This document shows, one piece after another, positions 11,601 to 20,983 of a stretch of 64,000 bases of DNA. This DNA comes from Petrolisthes cinctipes (taxonomy: Eukaryota; Arthropoda; Malacostraca; Decapoda; Porcellanidae). Below the pieces are notes generated by a model, which was not told where the DNA came from, did not search any database, and worked only from the letters and a program-made list of their open reading frames with translations. The stretch covers positions 310,001-374,000 of the forward strand of contig JAWQEG010001543.1 of assembly GCA_033782935.1 (NCBI GenBank), read 5' to 3'. Position 1 is the stretch's first letter. Every line of letters begins with the position of its first letter. A program made the translations under genes and the position numbers.

Positions 11601-14600
11601 CTATATAATTAAGGGATTTGTGGACTAGGGTGATGAGTCCACCGCCATTGCTGTTGGCCCGATCTTGTCTGATGGTGGTGAAATTGGTAAATGTAGGTGT
11701 TTTTTGTGTTGTGTAATCTTGTTTCTTGTAAGATGGCAATGTGTATGTTGTGTTGTATGATGAAATGTGTAAGTTCTTGTTTCTTGTTTTTTGGTGTTGA
11801 TGCCATCTATGTTTAATAGAAGTATGTTAATGTTGTGTGTTTGGTGCTGCTGCACGGGGGTGAATAGAAGGAGGAGGAGTCTGTGGGAGGATAGAGTTGA
11901 AAGTGGAGCTAATGGTGGTAGGGATGATGGTGTTGAAAGTGAGGGTGATGGAGGTTGGGGTGCTGGCAGAGGTGATGTTGGTGATAAGGATATTTGTGGC
12001 CGAGGTGGGGGATATTGTGGCTGGGATGTTGTTGGGCATAAGGAACTGGTCCATGTGTTTGTGTACTGTTTTCTGGAGGCAAGTGTTGTATTTGTGAAGT
12101 GGGTCCAGTTTTAACAAGAGTTACATTGAACTGAGCCCTTTGTCTGTTTATTAGATGTGATGGGTTTTGAGCATGTCGGACATACTGTATGTGTTTGTTC
12201 GTGGGTCCAGGATTGCTTTCAATGTCTCCGGCTAGAAGAAGCCGAGAAATGACAGCCGGAGAATCATTTCTCAGTGATGACAAAATGTGTAGCTGTGTGT
12301 GTTGTGTGAGGAGTGTGGTAATTGCCCGGGTGACCGAAGCCGTTCTCAGGGACTCGTGCTCAAGCAGGGGGATTTTGAAGCTGTTTGGCCCCCATGGCTT
12401 CCTTCCTTGGCAGCCCTGGGGGTTGGTCCCACGCCTTACACGCTGCCACTCCAGGACCGATGTTTATTGTAACTGACACTACTATAAATATATAGGTACC
12501 CAGCACAGTAAATTAACAATCACATACACTTTCTATACTACAATAATAAAAATAATAGTAGAAAATAAATGTAGTAGAGAATATGAGTCAGGAGCAACAG
12601 TACTTACGATCACTGCACTTGAAACCTTTGTAGCCAGGAGCACAGTGGCAGCCCAAAGGATGAGAGAGGCACACGGCAGTCAGCCCAACATCAACCAGCT
12701 GCACTTTACAGTCCCGCCCAATGTAATCATTTGGACATCCTGACATATCAATAAATCAAACTCGTAACTCAACATTATACTGGAGACCAAATTGTACATT
12801 ACAATGTTTTATTATGAGAGAAATATCACCCCCATATCTGATCATGACCTTGGTCCATAATTATATGGTGTTCCCTAAGGTAGTTGGAACTCTTTGAAAT
12901 TCTCATAAACTCTATAGAAAACACTCACCTCATTCTATAAGATATTCCATATGAAGATAATTTTATTAATGAGTTTTAATCATGTCATTCATTTAAAAGA
13001 AAGAACCAATTAGACAAGAAGTTTATACTGTAGTTATGTCCAGCCACCATAACTTCCCACTGGGACTGTCAACAAAACATTCACTCTCTCCATGAGGTGT
13101 TAACTCAGGAATTATTAACTCAAGGTTCCAAAGTACTTGTGAATACTGTAAACGTTATACTGTATGGGAACTGAGGGAATAACAGGTTGATACCATTCTG
13201 TTTGACACTTCATGGAGGAGATTGATAATACTAAGGGTGGTATTATTAAGCCGCTTCTTCAAGAAATTTTCTTCGCTCAGTTCCTGTAATTTGCAATACG
13301 TATTTAGCGACGAAACTCCTTTTCGTTGAATAGGAGTCTTAATAATACCACCCTAAGTATAGTGGGTGGACATGCTGATGGGTGTGTACATCAAGTTATA
13401 ATAAGACAACTTACGAGACTGGCAGTAAGAGCCTTTAAGGCCGGCTGGACATATACATTCTCCTGTAAGATCGTGGCACACACCACCGTACATACAGTCC
13501 TTGCACCAGTTGTGACAATCAGGAAGCCCATACTTCCCCTCTGGACATTCTGTGGGGAATCATGATAATCTTATACCAATATAATATCTTATATCTCCAC
13601 CCAGATTATCATACATGAGCTCATTACCACTCAAGTAAAAAAAACCATACAGATACAGTACTATACTTGCGTTTTTATACACATACATCCTCATTAGTCT
13701 CCAATCCTCCAGCTTTGCCAATTAAAATTTGTATAATAGTGCATTATTTTTTTAGTGGAAAAAAAAAATTATTTCTACAACATATCTCATGGCTACAACT
13801 GATGTAGTAAATACAGTAGAGTGAAAACAAAGACAAATAACACCAAACATTTTCATAGTCATATAATATTTACAATCAACTGGAAGGTACCAAAACATAT
13901 TGTTAATTAAGCTACGAAAAGATGTTACAGAAGTTATCTGTTGGGATGAACCACTCATATCAAAGTGATTACCATTAAATATGTTTCCACTAATGTTTGT
14001 CTGCTTGTTAGTTTGTTGATTACTGTAGTTAATGAAAAAGATAACTCAAAAACTCTTGGATGGACTTTGATAAAACTTTACCAGAGGATTGGACACCATG
14101 AGACCATTCGAGTGAAATATTTAATTTTGGTGGAACCAGGTACAATTACAAGGCCAGGAGGAATGGATATTGGTAAGAATGAGAGTGAAATATAGATTAG
14201 TAATGACTTAGACTTTAATTGATGTTTCCAAAAGTATACAGTATGTGCCCAGTTAATTTGTTTGTCTCTTGTTTGTTGATTAATTAATGAACCAGATAAA
14301 TCAAAACTTACAGATGGACTGCGATCAAACATCACTGAAACCATTAAGTGATTAAATTTTAGTGGATCCGAGTATATAAGAAAATAAGATCAGGCATGAA
14401 GATAATAAACATATTATTGTTAACCTTCCACAGGTTTAAAATAGTTTCAATTGGCTCTTGAATACCTGTAGCAGCCGACATATTTCACATTCCAAATGGA
14501 CTTATTCCACATAATTTTATAATGTTAAAAGATATCCCTAGTCATCTGAAAGTTAAAATTTATGGAAATTTTTTTACAAGTATAACCAAGGATACACTCA

Positions 14601-17600
14601 CCTCGAACCAGGAGACTAATAATTCCAACTGTTTTCGCATCTGGTCTATAGTTATAAGCATTACTATATACCCCAATTTGATAGAACCCAGAGCCATCCA
14701 GCTGGTGGTAAGGGATGGTCAGTTGGTGGTTATTGATCTGGACTTTCTTACTGTCAGCAATTCTCTTTGTAATCTTGTTCCACCACACTTCCTGGCCCCT
14801 TGTGACTGGCTCAAACTGCACCTCCAGGTCTTGTCCTTTATTTATGGTAATACTTAAAGCCCGTGGTACATAGTATGCTGAGGAGACAAAAAGTAAGTAT
14901 TGTACAAATTAGTCTACTGATACGCTGTATTAAAGATTGGTTAGTTTTGTAACCACTCTGTGCTATTTAGTAATGTCTGGTTATATAACTTTAATGTCTG
15001 ATACGTCTACGCGTGGATTTCTTCACCAAGGTATATAGGGCGGGACCCAGAAAGGTGCCAGAGTCTGTATTTGTTGGTGGTGTAAAGTTACGCCTGGCTA
15101 CTCCTACGTTTCACACCACTATATCAAATCCAAAACTAATTTATAACTCATATCAAATGCCACATCATAAATAATAATTGAGTGACGAAGAGAACTTTTC
15201 CTTAAAGAAGTAGTTTATTTATTGTAGCATTATAAATGTATAATGTACAATATACATTTGACAAGAAGTATATAGTTTATTAGTACCCTTCTTTTCTCAT
15301 TTTATTGTACTACCATTATACATGTATATAATGTACAACATACACCAACTTGGTGACATTACATCACCTCCCAGAAATAATACTCTTCCATACTCCGGTG
15401 TAAGTTAACGTTATGAATAGTGGCACAGTGTATATACTCATATATGAGTATATACACTGTGTATAGTGGTGTGAAATGTAGGAGTAACCAGGCCTAACTT
15501 ACAACACGAACAAATACAGACTCCGGCGCAATATACGCCACCTTTCTGGATCTTTAAGCGTACAAGTACGATATCAATAAGTCACTGCTACAACAAATAC
15601 AGGACATAACTACTGCACTGTAATATAAAATAATATATGGTAATTATTTTTAACACAGATTATAACTTATAATGTACAGTAGACCCTCGATATACAATGA
15701 ATAAAATTCTTATATCCACTAGTTCATTTTACACTCTGGTCTCTCATTGAAGACCAACAAATGATTTCCCAGGCTTGTATTAATCATTACCGTTTATACT
15801 GACAAACTAACCAAGTGATTTACTGACTCTGTGTGATAAATTTAATCATCTTATATTCGAGGGTCTGCTGTACCATTAACTTAACACTAATTATGTTTAG
15901 GAATATAGTCATAGGCTACATTCTAATACTGATTTTAACATTCCAATATTAATATAACATTTACTTGACACTAATCAAGTTTTATACTGTACTACATATA
16001 AAAATACAGATATCGTACGTGGAAAAAAATGACAAAAGTAAATCGAGTTATAATTATCAGAAAAATAATCTCACCACCACTAGGGAGGATTGGAGCAGAA
16101 GCACTATAGAGGTCAGGGCTGTCAGCTTTGCACACCACACCCTTCGTTAGTATAGCGTTGAAGTTCCATGTAGATGTCTTCCCACCTTCAGTATCTGTGG
16201 GTGGATGCTGGGGGTAAAAAACTGGTACAGCATTTGTTACTTTTCAATTTAGTACAATACTGCATATTTTATCACTCTTAGGCTGGTAATATTAAAATTT
16301 TATATTCTTAAAAAAAAAAGTTCTCTTCGTTGCTCAGTTCCTATTATTGTGCAATGCGAATTTAGTGACAAGACGCCTTCTCGTCGAAGAGAATGCTTTA
16401 TAATACCATCCTCAGACTTGTCATTCATGGTTTAGTCATCTCTATCATTCCCTTTGATCTTATAATACTTGGAATGGAATTATGACAAGGAAAGGGAATG
16501 ACTAAAACACAAAACATGATAGAAACCACATGAGTGTTGAAACTCCGAGTGTTAACATAGTATTGGTAACAAACATTCATGTATACTTTCATTTCACTTG
16601 TATTTTTACTGTACAGTATTTTACATTATTCACACGGGTATCTATCAAAGCAGGTTGTAGTCTACGTAGCCCTCTAAACAATGCTACAAAACAGATACTC
16701 GTTTAATGAGGCAATTTGTTTCTTGGCATAGTCAGAAGGAATCAGCAGCCCCTCAACTTGACCACAACAGACAACACATTTAACAAGGTAGGATGACAAC
16801 AACCACTACTGTACGTGTTATCTTGCCTATAAACCTAAGACTACTTGAGTGGCTTGGCACAACATCCGTTTGGAGTGTGAGTTGTGGGTCGCCAGTGATG
16901 CAAGACAATTCATCTGGAGCACGGGAGTTCCTCTCGAACTTGTATAGAATATTGATGTCTGGAATTGGATAAGATGCCTGGTGCTTCACCCTGGTACTTC
17001 TGGCTGGTGGGGAATGTAAAGTCTGGTTCACTACACTCCCGCTGAGGGCGCTGTTATCACTGAGGTAAGGTGGTGATTGGTGCATATCTCCTCCACCATC
17101 ATCTTGGTACTCCTCCATACCAACACTGTCACAGGTGAATGGAAAAGGAAGATGGATAGCAGTCACAGTAAAGGCTGTATGCAAGAACATTGGTGGTGTT
17201 GACGATGGTGTGGTACCGGGACGATGGCTCTTCTGTAGTGTGTCTATTAAGTCATCGTACCGGTACCACACCATCGTCAACACCACCAATGTTCCTGCCT
17301 ACGGCCCTATCCATGAAGGAAATTAGGGACATTTGAAGAGAGGAAATGGATTGGCTAAAGTGAACCAATAAATAAACAAATAAAATAGTTCGTATAACCA
17401 AGTACTATCACAGCTTCTATTGCATGTCTAACAAATGAAGCTTTGCATTGACAATTTCCCATACAATGACTGCGCTATGCCACATCTACTATTTCCCGTA
17501 TGACCGGGATGCACAAAGCACTTACGCCGGTGTAAACCATAGATACTCCTCAGTCTGACTTATTACACCGGTATCCACAAAAGTAATTTGAGCCTCATTG

Positions 17601-19224
17601 ATGACGTCACAGGCACATACTCCAGAGGTGGTATAAATACCTACACCAGGATTTAAAGCTTATAATTCCTGGTTATATACGGAATAATTTCTTCGAATTA
17701 AAACTTTGAATATTAATGACGGAACAAGAAGTCTTAATTTGGTTATATGTAAACATATATATGTTGTAAGTTTTTAATTCATTAATTTCATAAATAACTA
17801 GAGTGTAAAAAGGGGTAGTTTGACATTCACCAAAACACCCACCATTGTCAAATATATGTTGTACATTATACGTGCATAATGGTACAATGAAAAGAGAAAA
17901 GAAGGTATTATTAAACTACTTCTTGTGAAATGTATATATGTTGTACAGCCACAATCAAATATCCACCAGCACTCTCATTCCATCGTAGTAAATATCTTGG
18001 TAATAAAGAACAAAACATGTATGATTTTGCAGCACCTCATAATAATAATTGAGGGGGTCGAGTTGACGTAAGGTGTTGTATGATTATACTTTGATATACT
18101 GATTTACTTGCACGGTGGAAGGAAAGTGTTGGTGGTTATTTGATTGTCGTTGTACATTATACATGTTATATCCATACAATAAAAAGACAAAAAGTTATAT
18201 TATTAAACTACTTCTTTAAGCAAAAGTTCTCTTCGTCGTTCAATTATTATTTATGATATGACATTTGATATGAGTTATAAATTAGTTTTGGATTTGATTG
18301 ATTGGAGTCAAACTCTGTCCTGTGATTGGTCGATGCATTTTGAAAGCATTACTGTGATTGGTTGACCAACATGGTGACGTCACATCACCTTCCAGAGATA
18401 ATACTCTTCCATACTCCGGTGTAACGTGTAAGTTAACGTTATGAATAGTGGTGTGAAATGTAAGAGTAGCCAGGCCTAACTTACACCACGAACAAATACA
18501 GACTCCGGCACAATATACGCCACCTTTCTGGTCCGGCCTGTAGCTAGACTTTGAAACTCCAGCCGAGAAAAAATCGAGCTGGCGTAAACACTGAAATGTA
18601 CGCGATACGTGTACTGTACCTCAGGTCGCATAATCGCATTACTCATAAATCTTAGTTAGTCTTGGTATTACTTTTATGAGAATCAGCACATTTTCGCCAT
18701 GATAAATAAAAACACACTCTGTAGCCTATACTTACCGACTTTCAGCATGACAACCCAACTGCTGGTACACAACACCTGAAAAGGAAGAAGAAACAAGAGT
18801 AGAGTTACCGGTACTTTATGTTGATATGAACTAATGAATTAATGTCTTTATTTAAGAGGGAGGTTAATCATTTAAAGATATTGATATTGTAGGGAGTGGT
18901 GACGTCCATTATGTGTTGTGTGTTAGGTATATATAGGTAAGGACGTCTGTGGGTTGTGGTAGGGGTGGATAGCACTGAATGAATGGGGTGAGGGTAGGGT
19001 GTCGGGGAAACACTTGAATCACACGTGTATAGCGTTCTGATGGGGGGACAGCACTGTAGGGACACGAGGTTATGGGTCGAGGTTGTATGTGGTGGGATGA
19101 GCACAGCACTGGGGGGGTACCACTTGTTTCTACAGAACTTGTTTGTTGTACTCTAAAAAAAACTGAGTCCGGTCAGGGTCACCAGAGTAGCGGAATTCGT
19201 AAAACCATGGACCAGTTTACCACA

Positions 19225-19260
<36 letters not shown>

Positions 19261-19869
19261 GAGTGGTAGACACACAATATCTTTATATATACAAGGGTAA
19301 AGGGGGGAGATATACAACGGCAGCTGTAATAGCAATGCGTTATCTGACATCTTGAGTACAAAATGTTTAGGGTTCTATTAATGTAGACTTGTGTATGAGA
19401 ACCCAGAAACAGGAACTTTTAAGCCGCATTTGGTTCAATACCTGTGTGGCACCACCGGAAGTATGCACAAATTTCAAAATCAATGACATTTGGAATACAT
19501 CAACCAAACTATAGGCAAATGTTTCTTTGTACATTACTGCTGGGCCTCTCCTTTACCAATGGTCGTCACTATATACAGCGACAACACGATAGCACTTAAT
19601 AAAATTTATTATTATGAAAATTATTAATTTTTCATTTATTTTCTTTTATTATTTAATTGGGTCGGATTATCACACATTAATTTTAGTGTAGAGAATTCCT
19701 TTGACTGGATAATGGGAGAGTAAAATTTTAATAAGACACTGGTTATAATAATTAATGTGAACAAACTTTACCAAAGGCTACTATCAACTCCAGATGGATG
19801 TATAAGACAATTAAAATATGTACAGTACTTACAGGAGATAACAGCAAGCCACAACGTGCGTCCCCACAT
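798..19869 (-). CDS. Tie/angiopoietin-receptor-like cell-surface receptor, ectodomain part (ten exons, 3' end outside window)
   Basis: Spliced minus-strand gene. Coding exons in order: 19833-19869, 18736-18775, about 16845-17125, 16075-16194, 14602-14877, 13415-13549, 12608-12739, 5804-5923, 3970-4121, 798-993. The phases fit at every junction (1, 2, then mostly 1, with 0 inside FN3), giving 496 codons plus one base. Domain order is signal peptide, N-terminal region, Ig, three EGF modules, FN3. The EGF1 signature GGVCHDLTGECICPAG and the EGF2 signature VCLSHPLGCHCAPGYKG resemble the Tie receptor EGF modules, as does the Ig-EGF-EGF-EGF-FN3 order. Vertebrate Tie has a second Ig domain between EGF3 and FN3; I found none here. 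Transmembrane and intracellular parts lie beyond position 1. They could be a tyrosine kinase or, since similar ectodomains occur elsewhere, a phosphatase or nothing catalytic. Identity is inferred from the ectodomain only. Confidence 0.72.
1265..1860 (-). mobile_element. Jockey-like retrotransposon fragment, interrupted by a MITE
   Basis: Positions 1580-1860 match 6725-7010 closely; shared stretches include GAGAGAGTTCAGAAAAG, AGGTTGTAGTGAATCA and CCTTTGAT. The segment left of the MITE (1265-1357) resembles 6590-6715, including GGATGAAGG. It is the 3' end of the same non-LTR family on the minus strand, too short and mutated to code. Confidence 0.6.
1360..1568. mobile_element. Foldback MITE 'CAGCCACAATCAAATATCC', copy 1
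   Basis: Flanked by TA on both sides. Left end CAGCCACAATCAAATATCCA pairs with right end TGGTTATTTGATTGTGGCTG. A second copy (17946-18152) has the same interior, including the GTAAATATCTTGGTAATAAAG segment. It splits a Jockey-like fragment, so it is younger than that fragment. Confidence 0.75.
2190..2320. repeat. Minisatellite, unit about 22-27 bp
   Basis: Five or so copies of GTGTAGGCTTGGGAATGG with variable GTGTG spacers, inside the element at 2060-3607. Confidence 0.9.
2652..2689. repeat. (TC)n microsatellite
   Basis: About 19 TC units. It gives spurious Ser-Leu and Arg-Glu frames on the two strands. Confidence 0.98.
3970..4121 (-). CDS. Receptor exon 9: first half of FN3 domain
   Basis: A 152-bp exon with acceptor GTGACTCTGTAG and donor TGG|GTGAGTC. 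It starts in phase 1 and ends in phase 0. It reads NRGLPRLRKPPIVSNTTSG, then ILVQFMEWNGYYDDGEVLQ and WSYSLLYW. The Pro-Pro start, the WNG and the terminal Tyr-x-Leu-x-Tyr region are typical of FN3 strands A to C. Confidence 0.68.
5617..5765. mobile_element. TTAA foldback element, type 2
   Basis: Starts at TTAAGGCAGTG and contains ACTGATTCCTCCAAACTATT facing CATACTTTGGAGGAATTAAG, with CTGGTCCTGTTTCCTGG between. Same family as 24025-24200, 26549-26701, 41166-41308 and 52022-52156. It lies just downstream of receptor exon 8. Confidence 0.7.
5804..5923 (-). CDS. Receptor exon 8: EGF module 3
   Basis: A 120-bp phase 1-1 exon with acceptor TAATGTTTCCAG and donor G|GTGTGTTTG. It reads CRNNEWGIECSQRCSRDC, then PYNCDYVTGKCNTRTTP and VCDQ. 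Cys-rich, EGF-like, more divergent than the first two. Spliced to the FN3 exon it runs directly from the EGF module into FN3 with no second Ig domain. Confidence 0.68.
6586..7907 (-). mobile_element. Jockey-like non-LTR retrotransposon remnant (reverse transcriptase part)
   Basis: Minus-strand frames give SVALDKSKAFDRVWH (motif A), VNSGVPQGSV (the RT GVPQGS motif), SYANDSILHY (catalytic box with Asn for the first Asp of YADD), then LGVLCRFREYFT and EYGCHVWGGS of the C-terminal region. The frame shifts several times and the catalytic box is damaged, so the copy is dead. The 5' part (endonuclease) is missing. Confidence 0.85.
8640..8665. repeat. (GTT)n tract, 3' tail of the minus-strand retrotransposon
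   Basis: TTATTGTTATTGTTGTTGTT on the plus strand is the AAC/AAT-rich tail after the conserved terminal CAGCTTGAGGAACTTCAAC, which recurs at 57719. Confidence 0.85.
9780..10170 (-). pseudogene. Retrotransposon reverse transcriptase core (decayed)
   Basis: The minus strand reads LVTLDISKAFDAIPRH (motif A Asp), NGVPQGSVLLPTLFSLY and HVASYADNITLT (YADD box with the last Asp changed to Asn). Order and spacing fit a non-LTR reverse transcriptase. Confidence 0.82.
11110..11855 (-). pseudogene. Retrotransposon APE-type endonuclease (frameshifted)
   Basis: Frames give NILLLNIDGINTKK, then IAILQETRLH (catalytic Glu), GGGLITLVHKSL, GDFNAKTSAW (Asp-x-Asn motif) and LGSDHLPI (catalytic His). These are the ordered motifs of apurinic-type endonucleases. 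They fall in different frames, so the copy cannot make an intact protein. Confidence 0.8.
11909..12400 (-). pseudogene. Retrotransposon N-terminal frame with 2A-like GDIESNPGP motif
   Basis: The frame is open upstream of 12283 with no ATG where a start was first suspected (TTG at that point). It reads NDSPAVISRLLLAGDIESN, then PGPTNKHIQYV. GDIESNPGP fits the D-(V/I)-E-x-N-P-G-P consensus of ribosome-skipping 2A peptides, with the skip expected between Gly and Pro. Downstream it becomes His/Pro-rich. 2A-like sequences near the N-terminus are known from several APE-type non-LTR retrotransposon clades. Confidence 0.75.
12608..12739 (-). CDS. Receptor exon 7: EGF module 2
   Basis: A 132-bp phase 1-1 exon with donor GTAAGTACTG. 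It starts CPNDYIGRDCKVQLVDVG and ends VCLSHPLGCHCAPGYKGF then KC. The CLxxPxGCxCAxGxxGxxC pattern parallels the second EGF module of Tie receptors. The intron that follows is 6.7 kb and holds both non-LTR retrotransposons. Confidence 0.78.
13231..13357. mobile_element. Foldback element 'CTAAGGGTGGTATTATTAAG', copy 1
   Basis: The left end CTAAGGGTGGTATTATTAAG and right end CTTAATAATACCACCCTAAG are perfect inverted repeats (20 bp). The interior arms carry TTCTTCGCTCAG and TTTAGCGACGAA. Related copies are at 16265-16425, 37265-37412 and 53015-53145. Confidence 0.8.
13415..13549 (-). CDS. Receptor exon 6: EGF module 1
   Basis: A 135-bp phase 1-1 exon with acceptor GATTCCCCACAG and donor GTAAGTTG. 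It starts CPEGKYGLPDCHNWCKDC and ends GGVCHDLTGECICPAG then LKGSYC. Eight cysteines fit a laminin/Tie-type EGF module. This is the best-conserved piece of the gene and the main reason for the Tie-like call. Confidence 0.82.
14602..14877 (-). CDS. Receptor exon 5: Ig-like domain
   Basis: A 276-bp phase 1-1 exon, one complete module. It begins YYVPRALSITINKGQDLEV, contains QEVWWNKITKR and ends in DGSGFYQIGVYSN followed by TVGIISLLVR. The Asp-Gly-Ser-Gly-x-Tyr pattern is the usual F-strand signature of Ig domains; the disulphide cysteines are absent. Its place directly before the first EGF module matches the Ig domain that precedes the EGF cluster in Tie receptors. Donor is G|GTGAGTG. Confidence 0.72.
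15050..15545. mobile_element. Foldback element with GTGGTGTAAAG arms, copy 1
   Basis: The left arm contains GAGTCTGTATTTGTTGGTGG and CTACTCCTACGTTTCACACC; the right arm is its inverse (15465-15540). The interior carries TACTCTTCCATACTCCGGTG, also present at 18407. This copy holds a 38-bp perfect palindrome (15424-15461) absent from the other copy. Confidence 0.7.
15424..15461. repeat. 38-bp perfect palindrome
   Basis: CACAGTGTATATACTCATA followed at once by its exact reverse complement. It is flanked by ATAGTGG on both sides, while the sister copy at 18440 has a single ATAGTGG and no palindrome. Confidence 0.95.
16075..16194 (-). CDS. Receptor exon 4: N-terminal extracellular region
   Basis: A 120-bp phase 1-1 exon with acceptor CATCCACCCACAG and donor GTGAGATTAT. 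It reads TEGGKTSTWNFNAILTKG, then VVCKADSPDLYSASAPILP. The Trp and Cys spacing suggests the second half of an Ig-like fold started in exon 3, but the domain is too divergent to name with confidence. Confidence 0.6.
16265..16425. mobile_element. Foldback element, CTTCGT(T/C)GCTCAGTTCC family, copy 2
   Basis: Contains GTTCTCTTCGTTGCTCAG, a short spacer and CCTTCTCGTCGAAGAGAATG in inverted orientation, ending AATACCATCCTCAGA. It is degenerate compared with 13231-13357. Confidence 0.65.
16845..17125 (-). CDS. Receptor exon 3: N-terminal extracellular region
   Basis: The exon follows an acceptor ending ACCTGTGACAG and reads VGMEEYQDDGGGDMHQSPP, then a Ser/Pro-rich stretch, then INILYKFERNSRAPDELSC with a Cys that could start a degenerate Ig fold. 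The 3' end is uncertain. A donor at 16844 (AA|GTAGTC) and one at 16814 (AC|GTACAG) both leave phase 1, as the next exon needs. The frame stays open upstream into the foldback element at 17174-17306, but that part is intron. Confidence 0.5.
17174..17306. mobile_element. Hairpin element 'AAGAACATTGGTGGTGTTGA', copy 1
   Basis: Arms AAGAACATTGGTGGTGTTGA and TCAACACCACCAATGTTC, with GGTGTGGTACCGG and CCGGTACCACACC inside. Near-perfect over about 55 bp per arm. Other copies: 36697-36829, 42554-42668, 47681-47820. It sits 49 bp outside receptor exon 3. Confidence 0.8.
17946..18152. mobile_element. Foldback MITE 'CAGCCACAATCAAATATCC', copy 2
   Basis: TA-flanked sister of 1360-1568, sharing CAGCCACAATCAAATATCCA, GTAAATATCTTGGTAATAAA and GGAAAGTGTTGGTGGTTATT. 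Length is 207 bp against 209. Confidence 0.8.
18370..18545. mobile_element. Foldback element with GTGGTGTAAAG arms, right half of copy 2
   Basis: Matches 15358-15540 closely (TACTCTTCCATACTCCGGTG, GTGGTGTGAAATGTAAGAG, CAGACTCCGGCACAATATAC) without the palindrome insertion. Confidence 0.7.
18736..18775 (-). CDS. Receptor exon 2: end of signal peptide
   Basis: A 40-bp exon between the strong acceptor TTCTTCCTTTTCAG and the donor GTAAGTATAG. Read from phase 1 it continues the signal peptide as CVVYQQLGCHAES and ends in phase 2. That phase matches the next exon, where the split codon gives Arg. Cleavage after GCHA is plausible but not tested. Confidence 0.6.
19226..19259. repeat. (TA)n microsatellite
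   Basis: About 17 uninterrupted TA units in receptor intron 1. Confidence 0.98.
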
Positions 19870-19881
19870 GGTCACGTGCAC
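19833..19881 (-). CDS. Receptor exon 1: start codon and signal peptide
   Basis: The ATG is at 19867-19869 on the minus strand. It opens MWGRTLWLAVIS, a short basic start followed by a hydrophobic run typical of a signal peptide. The exon ends in phase 1 before a clean donor GTAAGTACTG. Twelve bases of possible 5' UTR (19870-19881) lie before the ATG, directly after an acceptor-like ATGTACAG, so an upstream non-coding exon may exist. I did not find that exon or a promoter. Confidence 0.65.
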
Positions 19882-20388
19882 CTGTACATCAATAAAAGAG
19901 AGGATTGATTATGATAAGCATGATAGCCAAACTTATTATATAATAGGCATATAATACCTATTTAATATTATATAATACCATTAGTATAATAAGCATCTCA
20001 GATATATGTTTGTTAATTATTGTAGTTAGTTAATATTTAGTATTGAAAAAATTACAAGAAAAGAGTTCCTGCCGGCCTCCTCCTATACAATAAAACAAGA
20101 ACAATATAGGATTCATAAGTATTATAGGTACACGAATATAAATCTTAGCACATATTATACAAAAAGGCACATATGAGTACAAAAATATAAATAAGAGCAT
20201 ATAGACACTAAACTACACAAAAAGGATGAAAAAAAAAAAAGTTCATGGCCTTTAGGTTTAACATTCCCCAGAGTGTTAGGGCTTGTACTAAAGATAAATA
20301 AAGAACTTTTAATATATATATATATATATGTAAAATGATATATGACAGTCATTTGAGATCAGTTGGTGCCTGTATATAATTTAATTAA

Positions 20389-20549
20389 GGGGAGAATCTC
20401 TAGTTGGTGAATTGGACGGTCTCTGATTCCCCCAACCTAGGCCACGAAACAGCAGATCCAATATTAGTACCATTGAGGGAGTTTGTTTTCTGCTGGTATA
20501 GTTATGAGGAATCGGTAGCCTTCCAATTTGCCAACAACATAATCTCCCC
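20389..20549. mobile_element. TTAA foldback element, type 1
   Basis: Flanked by TTAA on both sides. The arms are GGGGAGAATCTCTAGTTGG and its partner ending ATAATCTCCCC, with the core CTCTGATTCCCCCAACCTAG facing TATGAGGAATCGGTAGCC. The next copy begins 265 bp downstream. Confidence 0.8.
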
Positions 20550-20813
20550 TTAAGTCTCTATAATTTATACTGTAGGCCCAATAGGGAAAAAAGGAAAGAA
20601 TGTTTTGTTTTGTTTTTTCTATGCAGACATCTATATCATAAACACAATAGACTATACCTGTTTGCAGTGTGAAGAAGAGAATTAAAGTTCTAATGGTTGT
20701 CCTGTGGTTGTGTTATAAGTGTGAGAACATATAAATATAATTATGACTTCATTTGTTCTTTAACAGCGATAAATCCACCTTTTCTTTAAACTCTGGGACA
20801 CGCACTTAATTAA

Positions 20814-20983
20814 GGGGAGTTTCTTTTGTTGGTGAATTGGAAGGTCGATCTCTGACGCCTCCAAACTATGCCAAGAAACAGATGATCCTCTATTAGTACC
20901 ATTGAGGGCGTCTGTTTCCCGGCATAGTTATATAGGATCGAGGAATCGGTAGCCTTCCAAGTTGCCAACAACAAAATCTCCCC
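20814..20983. mobile_element. TTAA foldback element, type 1
   Basis: TTAA at the left, TGAA at the right. GGGGAGTTTCTTTTGTTGG, GAATTGGAAGGTCG and CCTCCAAACTATGCCAAGAA at left pair with the right arm ending ACAAAATCTCCCC. Confidence 0.8.

Larger units (their letters stand above)
8640..12430 (-). mobile_element. CR1/L2-type non-LTR retrotransposon, nearly full length, decayed
   Basis: About 3.8 kb on the minus strand within the receptor intron, in the receptor's orientation. In order: an N-terminal frame with a 2A-like motif (12283-11909), an APE endonuclease (11855 to about 11110), reverse transcriptase (about 10160 to 9780), and a Cys/His-rich C-terminal region (9226-8690). It ends in a short (AAC/AAT)n tail at 8640-8665, typical of CR1/L2-like elements. 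Several frameshifts break the frames. A truncated relative sits at 56500-57755. Clade assignment is inferred. Confidence 0.85.

Noticed and set aside
16780..17289. Single uninterrupted minus-strand frame of 169 codons as one exon
   Set aside because: The upstream half is a hairpin element. The acceptor at 17126 gives the phase needed by exon 2, so only part of the frame is exon.
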